The position numbers were made by a program, and so were the translations under genes. A stretch of 64,000 nucleotides of DNA from Sphingomonadales bacterium 39-57-19 (lineage in GTDB: Bacteria; Pseudomonadota; Alphaproteobacteria; Sphingomonadales; Sphingomonadaceae), in assembly GCA_002282385.1 (NCBI GenBank), contig NCJG01000005.1, forward strand, positions 83,718 to 147,717. The letters run 5' to 3'. Positions 1-8,336 of this stretch are shown here, piece by piece. Within the stretch, counting starts at the first letter, position 1. Every line of letters begins with the position of its first letter. A model generated the notes under the pieces. It saw nothing but the letters and a program-made list of their open reading frames with translations. It was not told where the DNA came from and ran no database searches.

Positions 1-2487
1 CAGCGGCAATCAGATTTGTCTGCGCAAGCGTCCCGCATGGCCGAAGATGGCGCGCGTGAGGGCAAGTTAACCCATGACGCCGCTGACGCGCTCGCGCATC
101 TTCAGAGCGAGAGCGTGGCTTTATCTGAACAGATCAAGGCGCAGGAAGAAGAGCGCCCTGCCCTGTTGCGCGCGGCCGAAAATTTCGAACGTCAGGCGCG
201 CGAAAGCGAAATTGCCTTGGCAAAGGCCGCCGCCGAGCAAGCCAGAGCCGACGCGGAGTTACGCGTGGCCGACGCCGCCGTTGCAGCGGCACTCATGCGT
301 GCGGAGCGGGCAGCAGGTGCCGTTGCGCGCATGGCGAGCGAGCGGGACGCCTTGGGCGATGAAGCGGCATGCGAGTCTGCCAAAAAATCGGCAGAAGCCA
401 GCGTTGCTACCTTACAAAAGCATTTGCAGGAAAATACACAAGCCAGCGAAGCGGCAGAAACGCGCAGGACCGAATTGATCGCGGCACGCGACGGCGCGCA
501 GGCCAGCCTTGCAAGTGCCAAAGCAGAGCTCGCGGGTTTGCTGACGGAGCAAAGAGCGCTCGAACGGTCACTTGCCAAAGGGGACGGCGACAAGGCGATT
601 AACCGCATAAAGGTTCGGCCGGGCTACGAACGCGCATTGGCCGCTGCGCTGGGTGATGATGCCGATGCCACTATTGGTGGGGATGCCGGACGCCGTTGGC
701 TGGGCGGGACGCCCGCGATGGGCGCATTGGCCGAAAATGCCCTGATCCATTATGTCGACGCACCTCAGGAACTGGCGGCACGCCTTTCCCATGTGCGGGT
801 TGTCGAACATGACGATGGCGCAGCACTGAAACCGGGCGAGCGCATGGTGACGCTTTCCGGGCAATTGCGCCGCTGGGATGGATTTGCCACCGACGGCGAC
901 GGCGCAACGACCGCTGAGCTGCTGGTCCGCGCAAACCGACTGGCCGAGCTAAATGCATTGATACCGCCCGCAGAAGCGGCGTTGGCTGAACAGGCCGAAG
1001 CGCTTGCGCAGATGACGGATGCTATCGGCGCCGCGCAAGATGCTGTTCGGGCGGCGGCGGCGGCGCGCGCCGAAACCGAAGGGCAATTGCGGCAGGCTCT
1101 GCGTGCAGTGGACCAGGCCGAAGATGCGCTGGCCCGGCTTAAATCTGCAAAGGCCGCGTTGCTCGAGCGTCTGGCAGCCAGCGAACAAGAGCTTGCCGAA
1201 GCAAAATCCGAACAAAGCACCGCAGAAGTCGCCCGCGACGCGTTACCAGATGGCACGCATCATTCCGACCTCGTGCAAAAGCTCGTCATCGCGAACGAAG
1301 CTGCACGCGAGCTGCTGGCGCGCAATCAGGCGGATTTGTCGTCACTTGAACAGCGCATTGCACAAATCCGTGAACGCCGTGCCGTCGCGCTTGCCGAAAT
1401 CCGGGGATGGCAAGAGCGCGCTGGCGAGGCGGAGCGCCGGATCGCCGACATGAACAAGCGCAGCGCAGATATTGCTGCTGAGCAGGAAGCGATGGAAGGG
1501 CAGCCCGATATTCTCGCACGCGAGATTGCGCGCCTGCGCGAAGATAAAGAACAGCTGGCCGAAAAGCTGAATGGCCTTCAAGTCACAGAAAGTGCCTGCG
1601 AAAAAACGCTTCGGGAACTGGAAAACGAACTCGCGACCGCGGCAGAGGCGCTCTCCGTTGCCCGCGAGGCCCGCGCTGGCGCAGAAGCACGCGCGGAAAA
1701 TCAGGAGCATCGCCGCGTCGAAATGGGGCGGATATCGGGCGAGCGTTTTGAATGCCCGCCGCCGGTGCTTCCCGAAAAGCTCGGGTTCGATGAACATGCA
1801 ATGGAAGATGCGTCGGTGGAGTCCGCACGGCTTGACCGGCTGCAGAATGAGCGCGAGCGTATTGGGCCGGTAAATCTGATCGCTGCCGATGAACTCGCCG
1901 AGCTTGAGGCGCAACAAGGTTCCGGCGCGGCAGAAAGCGAAGAACTGACGCTCGCAATTAACCGCCTGCGGGGTTCCATCGGCAGCTTAAATCGAGAAGG
2001 CAGAGCGCGCTTGCTGGCGGCGTTTGAGGCAGTCGATGGACATTTCCGCCGGCTCTTCGCAACGCTGTTCAATGGCGGCCAGGCACATCTGGCATTGATC
2101 GACAGCGAAGACCCGCTTGAGGCGGGGCTTGAGATATTCGCGCAACCGCCGGGCAAAAAGCTCCAGTCGCTGACACTTTTGTCGGGCGGAGAGCAGGCAC
2201 TGACGGCGGTCGCGCTCATCTTTGGATTGTTCCTCACCAACCCGGCGCCGATATGCGTTCTTGACGAAGTTGACGCCCCGCTGGACGATGCGAATATCGA
2301 ACGTTTCTGCGATTTGTTGGAGGCGATGACACGCGAAACCGACACACGCTACCTAATTGTCACGCACAACGCCGTCACCATGAGCCGAATGCACCGGCTA
2401 TTTGGCGTTACCATGGTCGAACAGGGCATCAGCCGGCTGGTATCGGTTGACCTTGGTGGTGCGGAACAATTACTGGCTGCGGAATGA
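1..2487 (+). CDS. smc: Chromosome segregation ATPase SMC, C-terminal part (5' truncated by window edge)
   Basis: The frame is open to base 1, so only the C-terminal part of a full-length SMC is present; the first in-window TTG at 16 is not a real start. SMC dimers organise and segregate the chromosome with ScpA/ScpB. The fragment begins in coiled coil (Ala/Glu/Arg-rich). The hinge lies near nucleotides 590-800, followed by the returning coiled coil. The C-terminal ATPase head carries the ABC signature LSGGEQ (about nt 2178), Walker B with D-loop CVLDEVDAPLDD (about nt 2256) and the switch histidine in LIVTHN. The stop overlaps the next gene by 4 bp. No scpA/scpB is seen. Assignment is secure; the Walker A half lies outside the window. 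Confidence 0.95.
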   Translation, partial: QRQSDLSAQASRMAEDGAREGKLTHDAADALAHLQSESVALSEQIKAQEEERPALLRAAENFERQARESEIALAKAAAEQARADAELRVADAAVAAALMRAERAAGAVARMASERDALGDEAACESAKKSAEASVATLQKHLQENTQASEAAETRRTELIAARDGAQASLASAKAELAGLLTEQRALERSLAKGDGDKAINRIKVRPGYERALAAALGDDADATIGGDAGRRWLGGTPAMGALAENALIHYVDAPQELAARLSHVRVVEHDDGAALKPGERMVTLSGQLRRWDGFATDGDGATTAELLVRANRLAELNALIPPAEAALAEQAEALAQMTDAIGAAQDAVRAAAAARAETEGQLRQALRAVDQAEDALARLKSAKAALLERLAASEQELAEAKSEQSTAEVARDALPDGTHHSDLVQKLVIANEAARELLARNQADLSSLEQRIAQIRERRAVALAEIRGWQERAGEAERRIADMNKRSADIAAEQEAMEGQPDILAREIARLREDKEQLAEKLNGLQVTESACEKTLRELENELATAAEALSVAREARAGAEARAENQEHRRVEMGRISGERFECPPPVLPEKLGFDEHAMEDASVESARLDRLQNERERIGPVNLIAADELAELEAQQGSGAAESEELTLAINRLRGSIGSLNREGRARLLAAFEAVDGHFRRLFATLFNGGQAHLALIDSEDPLEAGLEIFAQPPGKKLQSLTLLSGGEQALTAVALIFGLFLTNPAPICVLDEVDAPLDDANIERFCDLLEAMTRETDTRYLIVTHNAVTMSRMHRLFGVTMVEQGISRLVSVDLGGAEQLLAAE

Positions 2488-3353
2488 CTTTACATGGCCC
2501 CATCACAAACAGCTTTATTTCGCAGCGCCTTCGGCTGAACTACGTCGATTGGGGCAATCCCGATGCGCCACCGTTGCTTTTGGTCCATGGCGGTCGCGAC
2601 CATGCGCGCAGCTGGGACTGGGTGGCCGAAGAACTGCGCCACGATTGGCACATTATCGCTCCCGACCTGCGCGGCCATGGCGACAGCGCGTGGTCACCCG
2701 ACGGCAATTACGAAATGTCTGCCTTTGTCTATGATCTGGCGCAGCTGATTCACCAACTGAACCTTGCTCCCGTCAGCATCATTGCGCACTCAATGGGCGG
2801 CAATATCGCCACGCGCTATGCTGGACTCTACCCCGAAAATGTCCGCAAAATGGTGAATATTGAGGGGCTTGGCCTCTCCCCCAAAATGCAGGCGGAACGC
2901 GACGCGATTGGCATACAAAATCGTTTTCGGCAGTGGATTGACGATAAGCGCAATGCGGCTGGCCGCACCCCGAAACGCTATCCCAATATTGAAGCTGCTT
3001 ATGAACGGATGAAGGCTGAAAACAGCTATCTAACCGACGAACAGGCAAGGCATCTGACGGTGCACGGCATCAGCCGAAACGAGGATGGCAGCTGGAGCTG
3101 GAAGTTCGACAATTACCTCAACATCTGGGCAATATTCGACATGCCACGCGAAGATTTGCTCGCCATCTGGCAGTCGATCACCTGTCCGATGTTGATGATG
3201 TATGGTGCCGACAGTTGGGCGTCAAACCCCGAAAAAGATGGCCGCATCGCACATTTCCCAACGGCAAAAGTCGTCGAATATGAAAATGCGGGTCATTGGT
3301 TGCATCATGACCAGTTTGACCGCTTCATGGCCGACGTGAAGGCGTTCCTTTAA
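2484..3353 (+). CDS. Alpha/beta hydrolase
   Basis: A 289-residue soluble alpha/beta-hydrolase-fold protein. Visible are the oxyanion segment LLVHGGRDHARSW (about residues 31-43), the nucleophile elbow AHSMGG with Ser near residue 103, and the C-terminal catalytic His in NAGHW near residue 271. Length is typical of the fold; there is no signal peptide. The ATG overlaps the smc stop (ATGA), so it is probably co-transcribed and translationally coupled, but that says nothing about substrate. It converges with the DNA ligase gene with 4-bp overlap of the 3' ends. Esterase, lactonase or epoxide hydrolase activity are all possible; no specific function is claimed. Confidence 0.85.
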   Translation: MTLHGPITNSFISQRLRLNYVDWGNPDAPPLLLVHGGRDHARSWDWVAEELRHDWHIIAPDLRGHGDSAWSPDGNYEMSAFVYDLAQLIHQLNLAPVSIIAHSMGGNIATRYAGLYPENVRKMVNIEGLGLSPKMQAERDAIGIQNRFRQWIDDKRNAAGRTPKRYPNIEAAYERMKAENSYLTDEQARHLTVHGISRNEDGSWSWKFDNYLNIWAIFDMPREDLLAIWQSITCPMLMMYGADSWASNPEKDGRIAHFPTAKVVEYENAGHWLHHDQFDRFMADVKAFL

Positions 3354-4918
3354 TCGAACATGGCGCGCAAGGCGGATATGGTGTCCGCCTCTTCAGCGGG
3401 CTTGTCCCTGCGCAAACGCGAGATACGCGGGAACCGCATGGCCACGCCTGATTTGTGGCGCTTGGATTCATGTACCGCGTCAAATGCGACCTCAAGCACC
3501 AGCGACTTTTCCACTTCGCGCACCGGACCGAAACGGGCGACGGTGTTGTTCCGGACGAAGCGGTCGAGCCATTTCAGTTCGTCGTCGCTGAACCCTGAAT
3601 AGGCCTTTCCCACCGGCAACAAATTGCCATCTTCGGTCCAGCAACCAAAGGTATAATCGGAATAATATGAGGAGCGTTTCCCGCTGCCCCGCTGCGCATA
3701 CATCATCACGCAGTCGGCCACGAGCGGCTCGCGTTTCCATTTGTACCACAAACCGACCTTACGCCCCGCCAGATAGAGCGAATCGCGCCGCTTGAGCATT
3801 ACGCCTTCAATCGCCGCCTCACGCGCAGCGGCACGTATCTCGGCCAGATGCTCAAAATCGCGCGCCGCGATGACCGCGGACAAATCGAAACGCGCGGGGT
3901 TCAGATTGGCCGTGAACCGTTCAAGCCGGTCACGCCGCGCAGTCCATGGCTGACCGCGCACATCTTCCGCGCCGTCGAACAATATGTCGTACAGGCGGAC
4001 AAACACCGGATATTCCGCCTGCATGGCTGCCGTGACATTCTTGCGGCCCAGCCGTTGCTGCAACGCATTGAAGCTGGCGGCCTCGCCGCCCTGCACGTCG
4101 CCCCGTACCAACAATTCGCCGTCGACCACGCCGACGCCATTGAACGCCGCCGCTATTTCGGGAAAGGACCCCGTCACTTCGTCACCGCCGCGGCTGAACA
4201 AACGGGTTTCGCCGCCGGTCGACGCAATCTGGATACGGATGCCATCCCATTTCCACTCGGCGACAAATTCATCGAGATGCACGCTGCCATCCTCAAGCGG
4301 ATGCGCGAGCATGAAGGGGCGGAAAAACGCGCTGTCGGCGGGATCGGGTCGTTCGGTCCGCCCTTCGCCCCATGCAAAAAGCTCGGTGTAAGGCGGACGA
4401 AGCGCGTGCCACACCTCTTCCACATCGTCGACGGACACGCCAAAGGCTTGCCCGAAAGCTGTCTTGGCAAGACGCGCAGATATGCCAACCCGCATGCCGC
4501 CCGTTGCAAGCTTCAGCAGCGCGTAACGGCCATTGGCATCCAGCCGATCCATCAATTCCGCCAACACCGCCGGAGCGCGCGCTCGGCTGGTGCTGTTCAG
4601 CAAGTCGATGACTTCGGACACGGTGGGCGCGGCATCGCCGCCGCTCTTGTCTGGCCACATCAGCGCGACCGTTTCGGCAGTATCGCCAACATAATCGCGG
4701 CTCATGCGAAACAGCATGGGGTCGAAACGCTCCTCTGCCATCGCGCGAATGGCCGCCGATTTCACGGTGGCAATGTTCAACGTCCCGGCAAGTGCCGCCA
4801 AAGCCCATCCGCGATCGGGGTCCGGTGTTATACGCAGATAATCGGCGATCAAGCGGATCTTCAAATCGCGCGACCGCGTGTAGATCAAGCCATCGATGAG
4901 CGCGGCAAAAGCTTGCAT
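3350..4918 (-). CDS. ATP-dependent DNA ligase of the ligase-associated DNA damage response type
   Basis: A 522-residue ATP-dependent ligase. An N-terminal DNA-binding domain is followed by the nucleotidyltransferase domain. Motif I is EWKWDGIR, whose lysine (about residue 223) would be adenylated. Motif V is in the YKWKREP segment. A C-terminal OB-fold follows, with the conserved VLEVAFD stretch near residue 470. Length matches bacterial ligases found beside an MBL-fold exonuclease, and that partner is indeed immediately upstream, overlapping by one base (ATGA-type). Family knowledge places such pairs in DNA repair together with an Lhr-type helicase and a phosphoesterase; neither is present here. 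It is distinct from the essential NAD-dependent LigA. Confidence 0.9.
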   Translation of the reverse strand: MQAFAALIDGLIYTRSRDLKIRLIADYLRITPDPDRGWALAALAGTLNIATVKSAAIRAMAEERFDPMLFRMSRDYVGDTAETVALMWPDKSGGDAAPTVSEVIDLLNSTSRARAPAVLAELMDRLDANGRYALLKLATGGMRVGISARLAKTAFGQAFGVSVDDVEEVWHALRPPYTELFAWGEGRTERPDPADSAFFRPFMLAHPLEDGSVHLDEFVAEWKWDGIRIQIASTGGETRLFSRGGDEVTGSFPEIAAAFNGVGVVDGELLVRGDVQGGEAASFNALQQRLGRKNVTAAMQAEYPVFVRLYDILFDGAEDVRGQPWTARRDRLERFTANLNPARFDLSAVIAARDFEHLAEIRAAAREAAIEGVMLKRRDSLYLAGRKVGLWYKWKREPLVADCVMMYAQRGSGKRSSYYSDYTFGCWTEDGNLLPVGKAYSGFSDDELKWLDRFVRNNTVARFGPVREVEKSLVLEVAFDAVHESKRHKSGVAMRFPRISRLRRDKPAEEADTISALRAMFD

Positions 4919-5871
4919 CAGCCTTCGTCCTCATCTTCGCGGCCAATCAGGTCCAGCGCACGGGCCTTCAACTGGTGCAGCTCACACCACCGACCCAGCG
5001 CATCGGTGCGGCCATGGGTAATCCAGGTTTCTGATGGGCGCAGTTCAAGCAGCGTATCGGTCAATTCGTTCCAGTCGGCATGGTCCGAAATGACCAAAGG
5101 CAGTTCGACATTGCGCTGACGCGCGCGCTGCCGCACCCGCATCCACCCCGATGCCATCGCGGTTATGGGTTCCGGCAGGCGCTGTGCCCAACGGTCATTC
5201 ATCGCAGACGGCGGCGCTATAACAATCGCGCCTTTCAATTCCGATTTGGCAAGGCCCGTTGCCATGATCAGTTCGCCCAGCGGCACATTGTGCGCGGCGT
5301 ATAGGTCGCACATTTTCTGCATCGCGCCATGGATATAAATGGGGGCGTCATAACCCGCCCTGCGCAGCTCAGCGATGACGCGCTGCGCCTTACCCAGTGC
5401 ATAAGCGCCCACAACAATGCAGCCATCAACATTGGCTTCGCGGGCGGCGAGCAATTTGGCGATCTCGTCCTCAATCGGCGGATGCGTGAATACGGGAAGA
5501 CCAAAGGTGGCTTCGGTAATCAAAACATCGCAGGCAACGGGCTCAAACGGGGTGCATGTCGGGTCAAAACGCCGCTTATAATCGCCGGTCACCACAACCC
5601 GCTCGCCAGCATGTTCAAGCAATATCTGCGCTGACCCAAGTACATGACCCGCGGGGTGAAAGCTTATCTTAACACCGCCATGTTCGAAGCCCTCGCCATA
5701 AGGCACCGGCGTGCCCATTTCGGTTCCATATCGCAGCGCCATGATCGCCAACGTTTCAGGCGTCGCCCACACCGCGCCGTGACCACTACGTGCATGGTCC
5801 GCATGGCCATGGGTGACAAGCGCACGCGGCACAGGACGCGACGGATCAATCCACATGTCTGCAGGCTTCAC
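4918..5871 (-). CDS. Ligase-associated metallo-beta-lactamase-fold exonuclease (N-terminus uncertain)
   Basis: An MBL/beta-CASP nuclease partner of the adjacent ligase. Metal-binding motifs seen are HGHADHA (near residue 21 from the GTG at 5871), HPAGHVLGSAQ and VVTGDYK. A beta-CASP/RMMBL part follows, ending ISDHADW and THGRTD. The GTG at 5871 is the first usual start, but the frame stays open upstream to a TAG at 6040-6042. The upstream codons read WIEPHAHGIYV directly before KPADMW, which looks like the genuine family N-terminus. No in-frame ATG, GTG or TTG exists there; CTG codons at 5949 and 5991 are the only near-cognate choices of that kind. So either an unusual start is used or the 5' end is damaged. 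Co-transcribed with the ligase. Confidence 0.85.
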   Translation of the reverse strand: MKPADMWIDPSRPVPRALVTHGHADHARSGHGAVWATPETLAIMALRYGTEMGTPVPYGEGFEHGGVKISFHPAGHVLGSAQILLEHAGERVVVTGDYKRRFDPTCTPFEPVACDVLITEATFGLPVFTHPPIEDEIAKLLAAREANVDGCIVVGAYALGKAQRVIAELRRAGYDAPIYIHGAMQKMCDLYAAHNVPLGELIMATGLAKSELKGAIVIAPPSAMNDRWAQRLPEPITAMASGWMRVRQRARQRNVELPLVISDHADWNELTDTLLELRPSETWITHGRTDALGRWCELHQLKARALDLIGREDEDEG

Positions 5872-6071
5872 ATAGATGCCATGCGCGTGCGGCTCTATCC
5901 AATGTTGTGCGGCGGTTCGGGAGATATGAGCTGTCCTTTTCTGGAACAGAATATGGGCAGTGGCAGGTGCGATGTAAACCGCATGTGGCAGCGAAAGTTC
6001 ACGGTCGCGGCCCGCGCACGCCGCAACTTCGTCGCGGACCTATCGCAAGCCCGCGAAACTATAGGTGCCCG

Positions 6072-8204
6072 TCAGATAGCGTCGACGTAAAACAGCAAAC
6101 AGGTTTCGGGATGCGCGTGGGGCAGTTGCAGCCCGCCATGCATCAGCGCGGCACCGCTCAACCTCGCGCCGTTCTGATTTAGCCCAAGCATCTCGATTGC
6201 CGATGGCCCCTTAATGGCTTGCCAGATTGTCGGCCAGATCAGCTTTACGAGATAATTTCTGTCCGGGTCCAAGCCAGAAAACCGCAAGCATTCGGGCAAA
6301 ACCTGCGGATCGCTCAAGACATACGCGACGGAATACAAAGCCTCGGACCGGTCACGCGCGACCACGCCGCTTGCAATGATCTGCGGTGCCGTATCGATCC
6401 GGACCAAGTCGCCATCATGCAGCAACGCACGGTGGCGCTTATGCAAGGCGATGGCAGACTTTAGCGTATCGAGGTCGCCCTGCCGTTCGGTCAACAGGTT
6501 GAGTTCAAGCCCCATATGCCCCATCAATGCGGTCGCGGCGCGCATGTCCATCGACAGCCTTCGTCCACTCACATGGCATCGGGCTGGTCCCACATGACAG
6601 CCCATCACTTCGGGCGGCAGGAAAAAGCTTGCGCCGCGTTGGATATATTGCCGGTCAAGCGCATCATTGCTGTCGGAGGTCCAGACGCGGTCACTATGCG
6701 CCAGCACACCCATATCGGCACGCGCACCGCCCGATGAGCAGCTTTCAATTTCGACATCGGGATGCGCGGCGCGCACGCGATCCAGCAGCGCGTAGAGCGC
6801 GGTTACCTGAGCGAAGGCCTTTGCGGTGCCCGATGCACCCCCCGGATGGCTTAGGTCGCGGTTCATATCCCATTTGATATAGCGTATATCGTGATCGCGC
6901 AGCACCGCATCGATTGCGTGGAATATATAGTCCGCCACCTCGGTCCGGCTGATGTCCAGCGCGAGTTGCGACCGGAACGGCACCTGATCTACGCCCTCCA
7001 CACCCAGCACCCAATCGGGATGTGCGCGGTACAGTTCGCTGTCGGGGTTGACCATTTCGGGTTCAAACCAAAGTCCGAATTCCATGCCTAACGCCGTCAC
7101 ATGATCAACCAAGGGCTTTAGGCCGTCGGGGTACACATCCGCGGACACGGTCCAATCACCCAGCCCGGCACGGTCATGCCGCCTGCCGCCGAACCAGCCG
7201 TCATCCAGAACAAAGCGTTCAACGCCAATGTCCGCGGCGCGGGTGGCCAGTTCTTTCAGTTTCTCGACATCATGGTCGAAATACACCGCTTCCCACGTGT
7301 TATAATGTACCGGCCGTGGCTTGACGCGCATGGCTGGTCGCAGCAATTTTGAGCGCACATGTTCATGGAATTTGCGGCTCAGCGCGCTGAAACCATCGGC
7401 ACTATATGCAGCAACAATTTCGGGGCTTGCGAAGGTTTCACCCGGTGCCAGCCGAACCTCGCCGGGCAACAGCAGCGCGCCAAGGCTGGTCAGCACGCGT
7501 CCATCGGTCAGCGTGTCCACACGCAGGCGATGGTTCCCGCTCCACGCCAAATGAAAGCCATAAGCTTCGCCCGCACTTTCGTTCGTGCCGGGCGTCGCCA
7601 ATAGCATAGCGGGATAGCTGAAATGCGAGGTGCGGCCGCTGCGGTTTTCCCGCAGATATGTGCCTGCGCTGCGCGTCACCCGATCTTGGGTAAATTCCTG
7701 AGTCCAGCGGCCGGTAAATCCGATAATCTCGGTCATGTGCTCGGGCACAGGCAGGCAGGCCGTCATCACTTCAGTCACATCGAGCGCAGCCGCGCCATAA
7801 TTGGTCAAATCCGTGCGGATGCGCAGAACGCCGGTGGCAGGATCAAAATCAATGTCATATGCGAGGCCAAGCCGCGTACGTTCATCACGGCATATGATTT
7901 TCGCGCCATGCGGCCTGCTTTCGACTTTGCCGACCTCGAAAAGGCTGCACCAATCCTTGCCCTCGCGATGCGCAGCAAAGCCCTGCATCATGGGGTGGCC
8001 AAGACCGGGTTCCATTGCGAAGGAAAGCGGCAGCGCAACATCTTCGACACCGTGCATAGCCTGCCGAAAAAATAGGCTTTCCATCTGCGCCGCATCGACA
8101 TTTTCGGGCAATGCTGCGCCCCAATAGATCACCGACGGCGGCGCGCCCTTGGCACAGGCCAATATCAATGTCGCGTCCGGGGCATCAAATCGCAAATGGT
8201 CCAA
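6072..8204 (-). CDS. Alpha-galactosidase, glycoside hydrolase family GH36
   Basis: A 710-residue GH36 enzyme that removes terminal alpha-galactosyl groups with retention. The N-terminal beta-sandwich spans roughly residues 1-290. The (beta/alpha)8 barrel shows NTWEAVYFDHD, VLDDGWFGGRRHD, the nucleophile region YIKWDMNRD and the acid/base region WTSDSNDALDR. Length is normal. There is no signal peptide, so it is cytoplasmic and its substrate must be imported. The start is the TTG at 8204, preceded six bases upstream by GGGGAG; the nearby ATG is out of frame. It is divergent from the symporter at 8337, with 132 bp between them. Paired with transporter and glycerol kinase it may act on galactosyl-glycerol; plain oligosaccharide use is the alternative. 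Confidence 0.93.
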   Translation of the reverse strand: MDHLRFDAPDATLILACAKGAPPSVIYWGAALPENVDAAQMESLFFRQAMHGVEDVALPLSFAMEPGLGHPMMQGFAAHREGKDWCSLFEVGKVESRPHGAKIICRDERTRLGLAYDIDFDPATGVLRIRTDLTNYGAAALDVTEVMTACLPVPEHMTEIIGFTGRWTQEFTQDRVTRSAGTYLRENRSGRTSHFSYPAMLLATPGTNESAGEAYGFHLAWSGNHRLRVDTLTDGRVLTSLGALLLPGEVRLAPGETFASPEIVAAYSADGFSALSRKFHEHVRSKLLRPAMRVKPRPVHYNTWEAVYFDHDVEKLKELATRAADIGVERFVLDDGWFGGRRHDRAGLGDWTVSADVYPDGLKPLVDHVTALGMEFGLWFEPEMVNPDSELYRAHPDWVLGVEGVDQVPFRSQLALDISRTEVADYIFHAIDAVLRDHDIRYIKWDMNRDLSHPGGASGTAKAFAQVTALYALLDRVRAAHPDVEIESCSSGGARADMGVLAHSDRVWTSDSNDALDRQYIQRGASFFLPPEVMGCHVGPARCHVSGRRLSMDMRAATALMGHMGLELNLLTERQGDLDTLKSAIALHKRHRALLHDGDLVRIDTAPQIIASGVVARDRSEALYSVAYVLSDPQVLPECLRFSGLDPDRNYLVKLIWPTIWQAIKGPSAIEMLGLNQNGARLSGAALMHGGLQLPHAHPETCLLFYVDAI

Positions 8205-8336
8205 CTCATGCTCCCCAGAAATTCCGTTGGCCGTCGCGACCCATTTGTTACTTTGTGTTTTGTATATAGCCGTTTAACCGGCATATTATCAAAAAAGCAA
8301 AAGCACAGCTTTGCAACGAAAATCATCGGGGGGCGG
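8205..8336. promoter_or_regulatory. Shared divergent promoter region with a palindromic operator candidate
   Basis: This gap must hold the promoters of both the alpha-galactosidase (minus) and the symporter/glycerol kinase pair (plus). At 8269-8282 the sequence GCCGTTTAACCGGC is a near-perfect palindrome (12 of 14 positions symmetric), a plausible site for a dimeric repressor. AT-rich tracts flank it. No regulator gene lies next to it, so which protein binds is unknown. Confidence 0.35.

Noticed and set aside
3848..5119. 423-codon open frame on the plus strand
   Set aside because: It lies antisense to the DNA ligase and exonuclease genes, which have clear motifs. Its composition (Arg/His/Gln-rich) is typical of a frame opposite a GC-rich gene.
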